Source: Rhizobium sp. Q54 (lineage in GTDB: Bacteria; Pseudomonadota; Alphaproteobacteria; Rhizobiales; Xanthobacteraceae). Taken from it: a stretch of 62,699 bases of DNA. Each line of letters opens with the position of its first letter. Position 1 is the first letter of the stretch. A program made the position numbers and the translations under genes. Location of the stretch: the NCBI GenBank assembly GCA_945907045.1, contig CAMDSH010000021.1, positions 1-62,699 of the forward strand, given 5' to 3'. Positions 8,621-17,544 of the stretch are shown here, piece after piece. The notes beneath the pieces are model-generated. The model made no database searches and was not told the origin of the DNA. It was given only the letters and a program-made list of their open reading frames with translations.

Positions 8621-9145
8621 ATGACCCGCACCCTTCACCGCTTCGGCATCCTTGCCGCCGCCGCCTTGATCGCCATCGCCTTCGGCATCAAACCCGTTGC
8701 CGCCGTCGGCACCGATAATCCTCCTCCCACGCCGCCGCCGAGCGACGGCAAGGACAAGAAAAAGTTCGACGAAAAATCCCAGCGGGAATTTCTCAACGGC
8801 TACCGCGCCGCGCGCGAGATGATCCTCGCCGGCCGTTACGAGGCCGGCATCAAGGCCATGCACGCGCTCGGCCGCGACGACCACGCGGACGTCGCCAATT
8901 ACATCGGCTACGCCAACCGCAAGCTCGGCCGTTACGAGGACTCCAAACTCTGGTACGAGGCGGCGCTGAAAGCCGACCCGCAACACGCGCGCACCTGGTC
9001 GTATTACGGTATGTGGCACGCCGAACAGGGCAATCGCCTGATGGCCGAAGACTACCTGCAGAAGGTGAAGCTGATCTGCCACTCGGAAAAGTGCACCGAG
9101 TTCAAGCAGCTTCGCGCCGTCATCGACGGCACGGGAAGCTACTGA
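8621..9145 (+). CDS. Exported TPR-repeat protein
   Basis: 174 residues with a signal peptide (LAAAALIAIAFGIKPVAA) and a short acidic/basic linker. At least two tetratricopeptide units follow, one starting near FLNGYRAAREMILAGRYEAG and one near DVANYIGYANRKLGRYEDSK, continuing into ALKADPQHARTWSYYGMWHA. Two Cys (LICHSEKCTE) near the C-terminus could form a periplasmic disulfide. TPR proteins usually hold protein partners; none is evident nearby. The ATG at 8621 is the only start that keeps the signal peptide. Confidence 0.8.
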   Translation: MTRTLHRFGILAAAALIAIAFGIKPVAAVGTDNPPPTPPPSDGKDKKKFDEKSQREFLNGYRAAREMILAGRYEAGIKAMHALGRDDHADVANYIGYANRKLGRYEDSKLWYEAALKADPQHARTWSYYGMWHAEQGNRLMAEDYLQKVKLICHSEKCTEFKQLRAVIDGTGSY

Positions 9146-9175
9146 CACTTTTTACGCTGAGAACCTCCCCATCTG

Positions 9176-9206
9176 CATCATGGCCGGGCTTGTCCCGGCC
9201 ATGATG
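9176..9206. repeat. Intergenic palindrome, same family as 1160-1190
   Basis: CATCATGGCCGGG (9176-9188) and CCCGGCCATGATG (9194-9206) form a perfect 13-bp stem with a five-base loop between the convergent TPR and cutA genes. The core matches the element at 1160-1190. Confidence 0.75.
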
Positions 9207-9527
9207 TTATTTGGATGTCTCCGCCACGATCCAGGCGTGGTAGTCCGCGTCCACCTGCTCCACCGGCACAACCATGATCGCCGGCGTGTCGTAGGAGTGC
9301 GTCTCCTTCACCGCGGCGCGCACATTCTCCGCCAATGACGCGCGGGTCTTGAAAATCATCACAACTTCCTCGGCCCGCTCGATCGCGCCCTGCCACCAGT
9401 AATGCGACACCATTCCCGGCAGGATATTGACGCAGGCTGCCAGCCGCTTTTCCACGATGGCGCGGCCCGCGCGCTCCGCCTCGACAATCGAGGGGTAAGT
9501 TGTATAGACGAGCACCGCGCGTTCCAT
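9207..9527 (-). CDS. cutA: Divalent-cation tolerance protein CutA
   Basis: 106-residue CutA1-type protein, a small trimeric ferredoxin-like protein linked to copper and divalent-cation tolerance in E. coli. Family motifs are RLAACVNILPGMVSHYWWQG, EEVVMIFKTR and ETHSYDTPAIMVVPV. The start at 9527 (MERAVLVYTT) has AAAGGGT upstream; an upstream extension would run into the divergent NAD kinase gene. Only 22 bases separate it from that gene. Confidence 0.93.
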   Translation of the reverse strand: MERAVLVYTTYPSIVEAERAGRAIVEKRLAACVNILPGMVSHYWWQGAIERAEEVVMIFKTRASLAENVRAAVKETHSYDTPAIMVVPVEQVDADYHAWIVAETSK

Positions 9528-9549
9528 TCTTGTACCCTTTGAGTAGTCT

Positions 9550-10332
9550 ATGAGCCGTTCCAACCAGCGTTTTGAGCAAATCGCCTTCGTGGCGGGCACA
9601 ACGCCCGATGCCCGCGAGGCCTACGAGCGGCTGGGAAAGCGTTACGGCAACGCCGACCCGAATTCCGCCGACGTCATCGTCGCGCTCGGCGGCGACGGGC
9701 TGATGCTGCAAACCCTGCACAAGTTCATGAAGTCCGGCAAGCCGATCTACGGCATGCACCGCGGCACCGTCGGCTTCCTTATGAACGACTTTGCCGAGGA
9801 CGACCTGAACGCGCGGCTCGCCGCTGCCCAGATCACCGTCATCCATCCGCTGCTGATGCGCGCGCGTGACTCGCAAAACCGCGAGCATGAGCATCACGCC
9901 ATCAACGAGGTCTCGCTGTTCCGCCAGAGCCATCAGGCCGCGCGCCTGCGCATCTTGATCGACGGCAAGGCGCGGCTGGAGGAGCTCGTCTCCGACGGCG
10001 TGATGGTGGCGACGCCCGCCGGCTCCACCGCCTATAATTTGTCCGCGCAGGGGCCGATCATCCCGATCAACGCGCCGATGCTGGCGCTCACCCCGATCAG
10101 CCCGTTCCGTCCCCGGCGCTGGCGCGGCGCGCTGCTGCCCGACACCGCCAAGGTGACCATCGAAGTCGGGGAAGCCGATAAGCGCCCGGTCGCGGCGGTC
10201 GCCGACCACGACGAAGTGCGCTCGGTGCGCTCCGTCGATATCAGCATGGACCACAAAATCTCGATCAACATGCTGTTCGACCCCGGCCATAACCTGGACG
10301 AGCGCATCCTGCGCGAGCAGTTCGGGTATTAA
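9550..10332 (+). CDS. nadK: NAD kinase
   Basis: 260 residues, normal for alphaproteobacterial ATP-NAD kinase, which phosphorylates NAD+ to NADP+ in the cytosol. The catalytic [13 protein letters not shown] motif is at about 46-57 and the second conserved block [13 protein letters not shown] near residue 158. The gene is divergent from cutA with a 22-base gap, so its promoter must overlap the cutA 5' end. Confidence 0.95.
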   Translation: MSRSNQRFEQIAFVAGTTPDAREAYERLGKRYGNADPNSADVIVALGGDGLMLQTLHKFMKSGKPIYGMHRGTVGFLMNDFAEDDLNARLAAAQITVIHPLLMRARDSQNREHEHHAINEVSLFRQSHQAARLRILIDGKARLEELVSDGVMVATPAGSTAYNLSAQGPIIPINAPMLALTPISPFRPRRWRGALLPDTAKVTIEVGEADKRPVAAVADHDEVRSVRSVDISMDHKISINMLFDPGHNLDERILREQFGY

Positions 10333-10446
10333 AGAAGCCCTTGGGCTGCCGGGCGGACCGTTATGCTAAACGATTCATTAACGGCAGCAGTCTAGCTTGG
10401 AACTTCGGGGTATCGGGCCTATCGCCCGGTGCCGTTCGGGGCGTCC

Positions 10447-10992
10447 ATGGTCCGCATCGATTTCAACCGGCTGCGTTTCCTCGTCATAGACGACAACGCC
10501 CACATGCGCCGGATCCTGCGCACGCTGCTGCACGGCTTTGGTGCGCGCGAAGTCTACGAAGCGGAAGACGGCGCGGCGGGCCTGGAATCCTTCACCCACT
10601 ACATCCCCGACATCATCATCACCGACTGGGCGATGCCCATTTTCGACGGCCTTGAGCTCACGCAAATGGTCCGCCAGCCGGGCGCCAACGCCAATCCTTA
10701 TGTGGCGGTCATCATGCTCACCGGCCATTCCGAGAAAAAGCGCGTGGTTGCCGCGCGCGATGCCGGTGTCACCGAATTCCTCGCCAAGCCGATTTCGGCC
10801 AAGGGCCTCTATCAGCGCATCGTCAACGTGGTCGCCAACCCGCGCCCGTTCATCAAGACCAAGAGCTATTTTGGTCCGGACCGGCGGCGCAACACCAACC
10901 AGAATTATGTCGGAACCGAGCGGCGCAAGGGCGGCAAGGCGGACGTGATCCGCCAGGCCTCTTTGCTCGACAAGGTTCGCGCGGCGAACTGA
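10447..10992 (+). CDS. Single-domain response regulator (CheY-like) with basic C-terminal extension
   Basis: 181 residues. The receiver domain has all catalytic positions: D15 and D16, phospho-acceptor D60 (IIITDWAMP), T92 and K114. After it come about 55 residues with FGPDRRRNTN and YVGTERRKGG, but no DNA-binding or enzyme domain. It should therefore act by protein contact, as CheY does. The ATG at 10447 is preferred over an in-frame GTG at 10429. It precedes an HPt protein gene by 22 bases, probably in one operon; no histidine kinase is next to it. Confidence 0.9.
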   Translation: MVRIDFNRLRFLVIDDNAHMRRILRTLLHGFGAREVYEAEDGAAGLESFTHYIPDIIITDWAMPIFDGLELTQMVRQPGANANPYVAVIMLTGHSEKKRVVAARDAGVTEFLAKPISAKGLYQRIVNVVANPRPFIKTKSYFGPDRRRNTNQNYVGTERRKGGKADVIRQASLLDKVRAAN

Positions 10993-11014
10993 GACACCAG
11001 GAGCCTAAGCCGTC

Positions 11015-11596
11015 ATGGCTACGATCAAAGAGAAGCCCTCGATCTCGACTTTCGCGGATCACGAGGTCATCACGCCGCAGAACAAGCTGCGCAAGGCCGT
11101 ATCGGCCGAGCCGCTGGCGCCCGGCGACGACCCGGTTGCGCGCGCGGAACAGGCACTGGCCGAGCTTTCGAGCGAATTCTCAAGCTGGATGGACTCTGAA
11201 TGCGAGCGGCTCGATGTCGCCCGCCAGGGCGTGGCTAAATCCGGCTTCACCAAGTCGACCAAGGAAGCCTTGTTTCACGCCGCCCACGACATCAAGGGCG
11301 AAGCCGCGACGTTCGGCTATCCCGCGGTGGCGGCGGTGGCCGACAGCCTGTGCCGGCTGATCGAGCACACGCCCGACGCAACCCGCATTCCCTTCAAGCT
11401 CGTCGATCAGCACGTCGATGCCGTGCGCGCCATCATCCGCGAATATAGCCGCTCCGACGCCGAGGAGCTTTCCGCGATGCTGACCAAGCGATTGCGCGAA
11501 GTGACCGACGAATTTCTGGTGCATGAAAACCGCGGCCGGCCGGAATATCTCGAAAACATCCTTGGCCCTTCGCTGGCGCCGGATCAGATCGCCTGA
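11015..11596 (+). CDS. HPt-domain phosphotransfer protein
   Basis: 193 residues. The central region carries the phosphotransfer motif HAAHDIKGEAATFG, with H91 as the likely phosphorylated residue and Lys-Gly at 94-95. The long N-terminal part has no recognised domain. HPt proteins shuttle phosphate between a hybrid kinase and a receiver; the CheY-like protein encoded immediately upstream is the obvious partner (inference). A terminator follows at 11621. Confidence 0.85.
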   Translation: MATIKEKPSISTFADHEVITPQNKLRKAVSAEPLAPGDDPVARAEQALAELSSEFSSWMDSECERLDVARQGVAKSGFTKSTKEALFHAAHDIKGEAATFGYPAVAAVADSLCRLIEHTPDATRIPFKLVDQHVDAVRAIIREYSRSDAEELSAMLTKRLREVTDEFLVHENRGRPEYLENILGPSLAPDQIA

Positions 11597-11620
11597 CGGG
11601 ACAACCAACCGCATAAATTC

Positions 11621-11648
11621 AAGGCCCCGCAAGTGCGGGGCCTTTTCG
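11621..11648 (+). terminator. Rho-independent terminator after the regulator-HPt operon
   Basis: AAGGCCCCGC, a short AAGT loop and GCGGGGCCTT form a strong stem, followed by TTCGTT. It lies 25 bases past the HPt stop codon. Confidence 0.85.
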
Positions 11649-11677
11649 TTCCAGCCTTTATCTCAGGGATATTTTGA

Positions 11678-12917
11678 CTACGCGACCAGACGGCCGCCAG
11701 CGTAGCTGATCTGGCCGTAATTCGCCTGGCTATGGCCGATCAGGCGATAACCGCTCTGCCCGCGCCCGATCAAGCTGTCATCCGCCACCAGATCGTCGCA
11801 GAACATGCGAGCTTCCTCGCGCGCTGCTTCAGTCGCAAAGCGCCGCAGCAGGCTGAGCAATACTTCGGTTTCTTCAGACTCTTCGCTGGCGCAACCCGTG
11901 AGAACGCGCTCGATCATCCGGCGCTTGAGCCGCGCCGCGCCGCCGGGCTCGCCCAGCAGCACGCCCTCGCGCAAGGCCGCGATCGCCTCGCGGAAACCGG
12001 GATAGGCCGCATCCGGCAGACCCGCTTTGCTATAGAGCGCGCGGAAACCGGAAATATTCTTGTCGTGCACGTAGCTCTCGACGCGCTCGATCGGCATGCC
12101 GGACAATTCGGCGAGCGCCGCCTCGAACAGCACGACATTGCCGCACAACAGCGCGCGCAGGATCATGCCGGCGGTAAGCTGTCCGCTTTCGCGCAAGTGA
12201 CTGATGAGATCGCCGACTTCCTCGTAAGGCGTCTCGGCGGCGAGCGCGATGGTCGCCTTCTCGCAAGCTTCTTTGGCGGCATGCTGCCGCGTGTTCGTCC
12301 TGCAGCCAATGCCGCCCGGCGACATAACCGGCAAGCGTCTCTGACAATTTGGAAAGCAGTACCTGCCGGGTCGGTACCGGTAAATCCTCGCGCGCCATCA
12401 GGTTCTCGCGGATCGGCGCGAGATGGCCGAAACGGGCGGCGATGCGGTCGATGGAAAACGGTGCGATGTCGGCGTCGAGATTCTCCAGCAGCACGAGACA
12501 GGCTTGCGCGGCGCCCACTTCCGCAATCGCAGCGGAAACCGAACGAGGCAGCAATACGCGAGCGGCAATCGCCGCCTGCGCCGGAGGCTGCACAGTCGCA
12601 ACCATGTCCACGAGATCGAATTCGGGAATCAGCGGCGAGCGCTCCAGCACGATCGCCGCGATATCCGGCTGGTCGGCGGCAAGCGCATGCACGACGATGG
12701 GCGGCGCCTTCTGGCTCGACGCGAACACTTCCGCCAGCGCGCGGCGCACCAGCGGCGATGGATCGTCGAGCAGCATGATCATCGCGCCTTCAGCGGCGGC
12801 GAGATCGTCGGTCGAGAGCTCGGAATGGAGATAGGCGCGGGCCAGCGACGATGTGGCGTCCGCCCTTTCGCCGGGCGGCGCGGTCCGCAACCAATGCAGG
12901 AACTGACGAACAATCAT
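11678..12917 (-). pseudogene. DUF2336 protein gene interrupted by a frameshift
   Basis: Two minus-strand frames together make one DUF2336 protein of about 410 residues, a helical HEAT-like family common in Alphaproteobacteria. The N-terminal part (from MIVRQFLHWLRTAPPGERAD at 12917) runs to LAGYVAGRHWLQDE near 12295 and then turns into an Arg-rich shadow. The C-terminal part continues in the next frame as TRQHAAKEACEKATIALAAE to the stop at 11678. A single inserted base, or two lost bases, within about 12285-12312 explains it. There is no homopolymer at the site. It may be a sequencing error or a true mutation. Confidence 0.8.
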
Positions 12918-13065
12918 AAATACAACCGACGCTACGACAAAGCCGCACTAACTGGCGGCACGCTGTGAACCTAGCGCGCGAGGCTTAATAAATCGTTCAC
13001 CATAGAAATTGACGAGCCGTTAACGGCGGAAACCCAGGCAGCGCCCGGATTAGCTGTCAGCAAAT

Positions 13066-14100
13066 CTAGCTGTCACCATGAAAGAGCGCCCGCACGTTCG
13101 GGCGGGCGTCGGGCCCCATATCCCGGAAAAGTTCGCGCGTGCGGATCGGCTGCGCTTGCGGCCGTGCGTCAGCCACCGGCGTGGGCGCAGGCTGAGCTTG
13201 CGTTTGCGCACCCTGTGGCGGCGTCCACAAATTCGTCACCACCGGCGCAACCGCCTGTCGCTCGCGGGTGGTGAACATCGCCTGGAACAGCGGCTTGGTG
13301 TCGGGCACCGGCGGCAAATTGGCATTCGCATTGGCCTCGGCGTAGGCATTGGCGATGGCCGCCGGATCGACCGCCGCGACGCGGCGCGGCGGCGTGCTGG
13401 CGACCAGCGTGCCGCGCAAGCTTGGCGGCTTGACCTGCGCCACCACAGGCGCGGGCATGGGCATGGGAGCCGTGGCGACGCGCGCGCCTTCAAAGCGGCT
13501 GGCGAGCACGTTGTAAACTTCGCCGACGCCGCGGGCGCGGCCAGAGCGATCGAAGAATATCGTGCGGTTGGTGGCGGCGGCGGTCGGGAACATCGAGGCA
13601 GCGCTCGCTTGCGGCGTCTTGGCGGCGGCATCGATCAGCCGCGCTGCGCCTTCGTGCCCGAGGAAATGCGCGATGTAGAGCTCACCCTCGTTCGGCTTGC
13701 GGCCGAGAGCTGCGGTGAGCTGCTCCGAATTGTTGCGGGTGAAGGCGCCGGCCATCACCGCGCTGGCGCTGGGATCCGAGCGCAATTTCATGATGGCGCT
13801 GCGCGCGGCGGGATCCGGCACCTCGTAGCGTCCGTCCGGCGACTGCACGATGGCCTTGGCGTGCTGGCCATAGCCGAGCGCCGCACCCGCCGCCTTCAGG
13901 GTGCCGAGCCAGGTCTGCTCGATGAACTGGAACAGCCCGTGCGCCGACGAGGTCGAGGCTTGCGCCATCGGATTGAGGTTGGATTCGATCTGCGCTGTGG
14001 TCAGCAAATACTGGAAGCTTGTGCCGGTCGAGCGCGCTGCCCTTTGAATCGCGCCGGTGACTTGCGGTGCGGAACTGGGTGCAATGGGCGGGGCGGGCAT
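13066..14100 (-). CDS. Lytic-transglycosylase (SLT) domain protein
   Basis: 344 residues. An N-terminal SLT-type lysozyme fold shows LLTTAQIESNLNPMAQ, with catalytic E39, then SSAHGLFQFIEQTWLGTLK. The second half is Pro/Ala-rich and low in complexity. No signal peptide is present from the start at 14100, chosen for its AAGG site in preference to a GTG at 14139. An exported peptidoglycan enzyme without a leader is odd; export by another route, such as the flagellar system, is possible. It is encoded upstream of the DUF2336 gene on the same strand. Confidence 0.8.
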   Translation of the reverse strand: MPAPPIAPSSAPQVTGAIQRAARSTGTSFQYLLTTAQIESNLNPMAQASTSSAHGLFQFIEQTWLGTLKAAGAALGYGQHAKAIVQSPDGRYEVPDPAARSAIMKLRSDPSASAVMAGAFTRNNSEQLTAALGRKPNEGELYIAHFLGHEGAARLIDAAAKTPQASAASMFPTAAATNRTIFFDRSGRARGVGEVYNVLASRFEGARVATAPMPMPAPVVAQVKPPSLRGTLVASTPPRRVAAVDPAAIANAYAEANANANLPPVPDTKPLFQAMFTTRERQAVAPVVTNLWTPPQGAQTQAQPAPTPVADARPQAQPIRTRELFRDMGPDARPNVRALFHGDS

Positions 14101-14243
14101 CGGATGGCCTTGAGTTTTGCGCCTTGGATGCTGGGACACGCATCGGCTTACTCAAGTCTGTGGAACATGGACATTTATGGTAAATGAAACCTTAACGGTG
14201 GGCTTTTAAGCGGCCCGACGAAGCTAAATCCGGGAGAAACGCC

Positions 14244-14732
14244 ATGGCGGAGACGGCGGCGCGGCACAAACGCGGCGGGCTTTATTTCGAGGGTTTCGAG
14301 GTCGGCCGGCTTTACGAGCACACGCTGCGGCGCACGGTGACGCAGATGGACAACATGCTGTTCTCCAACATGACGCTCAATCCGCAGCCGCTGCACATCG
14401 ACCGGCATTTTTGTGAGACCGAGACCGACTGGGGCCAGCCGCTGATGAATTCGCTGTTCACGCTCGGACTGATGATCGGCATTCAGGTCTCCGACATGAC
14501 GGTCGGCACCACAATCGCCAATCTCGGCATGAAGGACGTGAAGTTTCCCAATCCGCTGTTCGAGGGCGACACCGTGAATTGCACGACCGAAGTGCTGGCC
14601 AAGCGCGAGTCGAAATCGCGGCCCGGCGCAGGCATCGTCGAATTCCACCACCGCGCCTACAAGCAGGACGGCACATTGGTCGCCGAGTGCCATCGCCAGG
14701 CGTTCATGCTGATGCAGCCGAAGAAGGCCTGA
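14244..14732 (+). CDS. MaoC-family (hot-dog) acyl-CoA dehydratase
   Basis: 162-residue MaoC-like protein, family of (R)-specific enoyl-CoA hydratases. The hydratase-type motif appears in FSNMTLNPQPLHIDRHF, with Asn and His in the expected spacing, and GVxxG-like turns follow in TIANLGMKDVKFPNPLFEGD. It lies 3 bases before a CitE-like lyase gene. The pairing of MaoC hydratase with a CoA-ester lyase is the one seen in mesaconyl/methylmalyl-CoA type steps, so the pair may process C4-C5 acyl-CoAs (inference). Confidence 0.88.
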   Translation: MAETAARHKRGGLYFEGFEVGRLYEHTLRRTVTQMDNMLFSNMTLNPQPLHIDRHFCETETDWGQPLMNSLFTLGLMIGIQVSDMTVGTTIANLGMKDVKFPNPLFEGDTVNCTTEVLAKRESKSRPGAGIVEFHHRAYKQDGTLVAECHRQAFMLMQPKKA

Positions 14733-14735
14733 ACG

Positions 14736-15611
14736 ATGCGCTCGCTGCTGTTCATTCCGGGTGATTCCCCGAAGAAGCTCGACAAGGGAATGGACAGCGG
14801 CGCCGACGCGCTGATCCTCGACCTTGAGGATTCCATTTCCGCTGAAAATAAAGATATCGCTCGCAAGACCGCGCTGGAATTTCTCAAAGCCAATCGCGGC
14901 GCGGCGAAACGCCCTCGCCTGCTGGTCCGCATCAATGGATTTGAAACCGGATTCACCGACGCCGATCTCGATGTAATTGTCCAAGGCGCGCCCGACGCCG
15001 TGATGTTTCCCAAAGCCGAAGGCGGCGCAGCGGTCGTGCATCTCGACGCCAAGCTCACCGCCCGCGAGGCCATGCATGGTTTGAAGGAAGGCTCCATCGG
15101 CATCGTCGCCATCGCGACCGAGACCGCGAAGGCGCTGTTTCTCGCCGGCACTTACGCGGGCGCGAGCAAGCGTCTGCAGGGGCTGACCTGGGGCGCGGAG
15201 GATTTATCCGCCGAGCTGGGGGCCGATGCCAACCGCGACACGCAGGGAAATTTTCTCGATCCCTACCGGCTCGCGCGCTGTCTGTGTCTTGCGGGCGCGT
15301 CCGCAGCGCAGGTGCAGCCGATCGACACAGTCTATGTGGATTTCCGCAACAATGCGGGCCTGCGCCGCGAATGCGAGGAAGCGCGCCGCGACGGCTTCAC
15401 CGGCAAGATGGCAATTCACCCCGCGCAGGTTGCCATCATGAACGAGGTTTTCACGCCATCGGCGGAAGCGATCGCGCGCGCCAAGGCCATCGTCGCGGCC
15501 TTCGCGGCGCAGCCGGGCGCGGGCGTCGTCGGCTTCGAGGGCAGGATGCTCGACCGCCCGCATCTGGCGAAAGCCAAACAGCTGCTCGCGCGCATAGCTG
15601 CGCCGCGTTGA
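14736..15611 (+). CDS. HpcH/HpaI-family CoA-ester lyase (CitE-like)
   Basis: 291 residues of the citrate lyase beta / malyl-CoA lyase family. It starts RSLLFIPGDSPKKLDKGM and has DALILDLEDSI, VRINGFETGF, DAVMFPKAEGG and KMAIHPAQVAIMNEVF, covering CoA and Mg2+ binding sites. No CitD or CitF gene is nearby, so it is not part of a citrate lyase complex. It is translationally close to the MaoC gene (3-base gap), which suggests consecutive steps on one acyl-CoA. Confidence 0.9.
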   Translation: MRSLLFIPGDSPKKLDKGMDSGADALILDLEDSISAENKDIARKTALEFLKANRGAAKRPRLLVRINGFETGFTDADLDVIVQGAPDAVMFPKAEGGAAVVHLDAKLTAREAMHGLKEGSIGIVAIATETAKALFLAGTYAGASKRLQGLTWGAEDLSAELGADANRDTQGNFLDPYRLARCLCLAGASAAQVQPIDTVYVDFRNNAGLRRECEEARRDGFTGKMAIHPAQVAIMNEVFTPSAEAIARAKAIVAAFAAQPGAGVVGFEGRMLDRPHLAKAKQLLARIAAPR

Positions 15612-15615
15612 GGAC

Positions 15616-15652
15616 GCACACCAAAATCACATAGTTGCCGCATTTGGTGTGC
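15616..15652. repeat. Ten-base inverted repeat between citE-like and rlpA-like genes
   Basis: GCACACCAAA (15616-15625) and TTTGGTGTGC (15643-15652) are perfect inverted copies with a 17-base spacer. It starts 5 bases after the citE-like stop. It could be a weak terminator or an operator for the next gene; no T-tract follows. Confidence 0.5.
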
Positions 15653-15775
15653 AACCCGCGCCTCGTGGACATCAAAACAGAATCACCCAGCATCGCGCTG
15701 CCGGAAAAACACCGCCGCCGAAGTCAGCGGCGCGCGCGGAGCATTCGCACGAAGAGGCTGATCGCTGCGGCAAAA

Positions 15776-16219
15776 ATGAAATTCTATTATTTCGGCTTCG
15801 TCTGCTTCTGCGGCGCTGTTTTGTCCGTCCTGCACATCGGCAAGCTATCGAGCGAAAACAACTTCGATCGGATTCAGGCCGGTCAGTGGGTCGTCGCGTC
15901 GATGTACTGGGAAGACAAACTGGTATCGACCGGCAAGAAGTTCGATCCCATCGGCTGGCATGCCGCGCACAAGACATTGCCGATCGGCACATTGATCCGG
16001 GTGTCGAACCCGAAGAACCATCGCTCGATCAACGTCACCATCAACGACCGTGGCCCGTTCGTCGCGGACCGCGAACTTGACCTATCGCTTGGAGCCGGGA
16101 CGCTGCTGGGATTTCAGGGGCTCGGCACGGTCTATCTCGAGGTGTTGTCCACGCCGCCGGCAAAAAATATCCGGCGTCCCATTTTGGAAACTTTGTTCGC
16201 GGAGAAAAATCCGGCCTGA
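15776..16219 (+). CDS. RlpA-like double-psi beta-barrel protein
   Basis: About 147 residues: a hydrophobic N-terminal anchor or signal (MKFYYFGFVCFCGAVLSVL) and an RlpA-type DPBB domain. Domain motifs are QWVVASMYWEDKLVSTGKKF, HKTLPIGTLIRVSNPKN and VTINDRGPFVADRELDLS. RlpA proteins bind denuded glycan, and some cut it. The ATG at 15776 is chosen because it begins the hydrophobic segment, but its ribosome site is poor; upstream TTG and GTG starts exist in frame. There is no SPOR domain. Confidence 0.8.
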   Translation: MKFYYFGFVCFCGAVLSVLHIGKLSSENNFDRIQAGQWVVASMYWEDKLVSTGKKFDPIGWHAAHKTLPIGTLIRVSNPKNHRSINVTINDRGPFVADRELDLSLGAGTLLGFQGLGTVYLEVLSTPPAKNIRRPILETLFAEKNPA

Positions 16220-16240
16220 GCTTGGCGTTTAGCTCTATGT

Positions 16241-16696
16241 TCAACTCTTGCCGTAAACTTTCCTCGGATCGAACGTTTTCTCCGCGTCGCGGAATTCGAG
16301 CGTGAGCGCGCCGCCTTTTCCCAAAGGCGCCACGCGATAGAAGCACGACCGCCGCCCGGTGTGGCACGCGCCCTCACCCACCTGCTCGACCTTGATCCAC
16401 ACCGCGTCCTGGTCGCAATCGACGCGCATTTCGCGCACGTGCTGGACATGGCCGCTCGCTTCGCCCTTTTTCCAGAGCTTCTTGCGCGAGCGGGAAAAAT
16501 ACCATGCCTCACCGCTCTCGATGGTTTTTGAGAGCGCCTCGGCGTTCATGTGCGCGACCATCAGCACGTCGCCGGATTTTGCATCGGTGGCGACGCAGGT
16601 GATCAGCCCGTCGGCGTCGAATTTGGGCGCGAAGGCGCGGCCTTCCTCAACCTCGGAAGCCGAGCCCTGTTTCGCAAATGAAGATTTATCGCTCAC
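16241..16696 (-). CDS. hisI: Phosphoribosyl-AMP cyclohydrolase
   Basis: 151 residues, the usual size for a stand-alone HisI, which opens the purine ring of PR-AMP in histidine synthesis. Motifs include [40 protein letters not shown] and the Zn/Mg-binding DCDQDAVW and [13 protein letters not shown]. It follows folE on the same strand after 27 bases, a common pairing in Alphaproteobacteria. Confidence 0.96.
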   Translation of the reverse strand: MSDKSSFAKQGSASEVEEGRAFAPKFDADGLITCVATDAKSGDVLMVAHMNAEALSKTIESGEAWYFSRSRKKLWKKGEASGHVQHVREMRVDCDQDAVWIKVEQVGEGACHTGRRSCFYRVAPLGKGGALTLEFRDAEKTFDPRKVYGKS

Positions 16697-16723
16697 GTTT
16701 CGCCTCGCGTCATTTCGCGGGGC

Positions 16724-17392
16724 TTAACGCTGGCTCCCGCGCACCATGGTCATGAACCGCACCTGTTCCGTCGGATCGTCGCGGAACATGCCGGTGAACT
16801 GCGTCGTCACCGTGGACGAGCCCGGCTTGGTCACGCCGCGCAGCGACATGCACATATGCTCGGCCTCCAGCATCACCGCAACGCCGCGCGGCTTCAAGAT
16901 CTCGTCGATCGCGGTGGCGACCTGCGAGGTGAGATGCTCCTGCGTCTGCAGGCGATGCGCGTAGACATCGACCAGCCGTGCGAGCTTCGAGAGGCCCACC
17001 ACCCGCTCCACCGGCCGGTAGGCGATGTGCGCCTTGCCGTAGAACGGCATCATGTGATGTTCGCAATGCGAGCTGAACGCGATGTCGCGCACCAGCACGA
17101 AATCGTCATAAGTGCCGATCTCGCCGAAAGTGCGGTCGAGCACCTCGACCGGGCATTCGCGATAGCCCTGGAAGACTTCCTCATAGGCGCCGATGACGCG
17201 CTTAGGCGTCTCCAGCAATCCTTCGCGATCCGGGTTGTCGCCGGCATAGGCGATGAGCGTCCGCACGGCCGATTCGGCTTCCTCGCGCGAGGGGCGCGGC
17301 ACCACGGGCGCGGGCGCGGCGCGCACGTGTTCGGACAGGCCCTGCTTGGGCCAAGGCGCAATAACGGTGTTCTGCTTGTTGCTGGCGTCCAT
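16724..17392 (-). CDS. folE: GTP cyclohydrolase I
   Basis: 222-residue FolE, which converts GTP to dihydroneopterin triphosphate, the first step to folate. Zinc and catalytic motifs are [20 protein letters not shown] and [13 protein letters not shown]. The ATG at 17392 (MDASNKQN) has GGAGA upstream; an in-frame extension to 17464 is less likely. About 40 N-terminal residues are variable linker. It is followed by hisI. Confidence 0.96.
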   Translation of the reverse strand: MDASNKQNTVIAPWPKQGLSEHVRAAPAPVVPRPSREEAESAVRTLIAYAGDNPDREGLLETPKRVIGAYEEVFQGYRECPVEVLDRTFGEIGTYDDFVLVRDIAFSSHCEHHMMPFYGKAHIAYRPVERVVGLSKLARLVDVYAHRLQTQEHLTSQVATAIDEILKPRGVAVMLEAEHMCMSLRGVTKPGSSTVTTQFTGMFRDDPTEQVRFMTMVRGSQR

Positions 17393-17544
17393 GACGGTCT
17401 CTCCGTTCGACCGGCGCTCGATGGCGCCGGGGGTGTCACCGGGGGCCGCGGCAGTGTCCTGCAAGGAACGGACGCCGCATTCCCATTCGCTAGTACCTTC
17501 CCTATATAATCAACTCCGGGGCCGAATCCAGTAACATCCGCATC

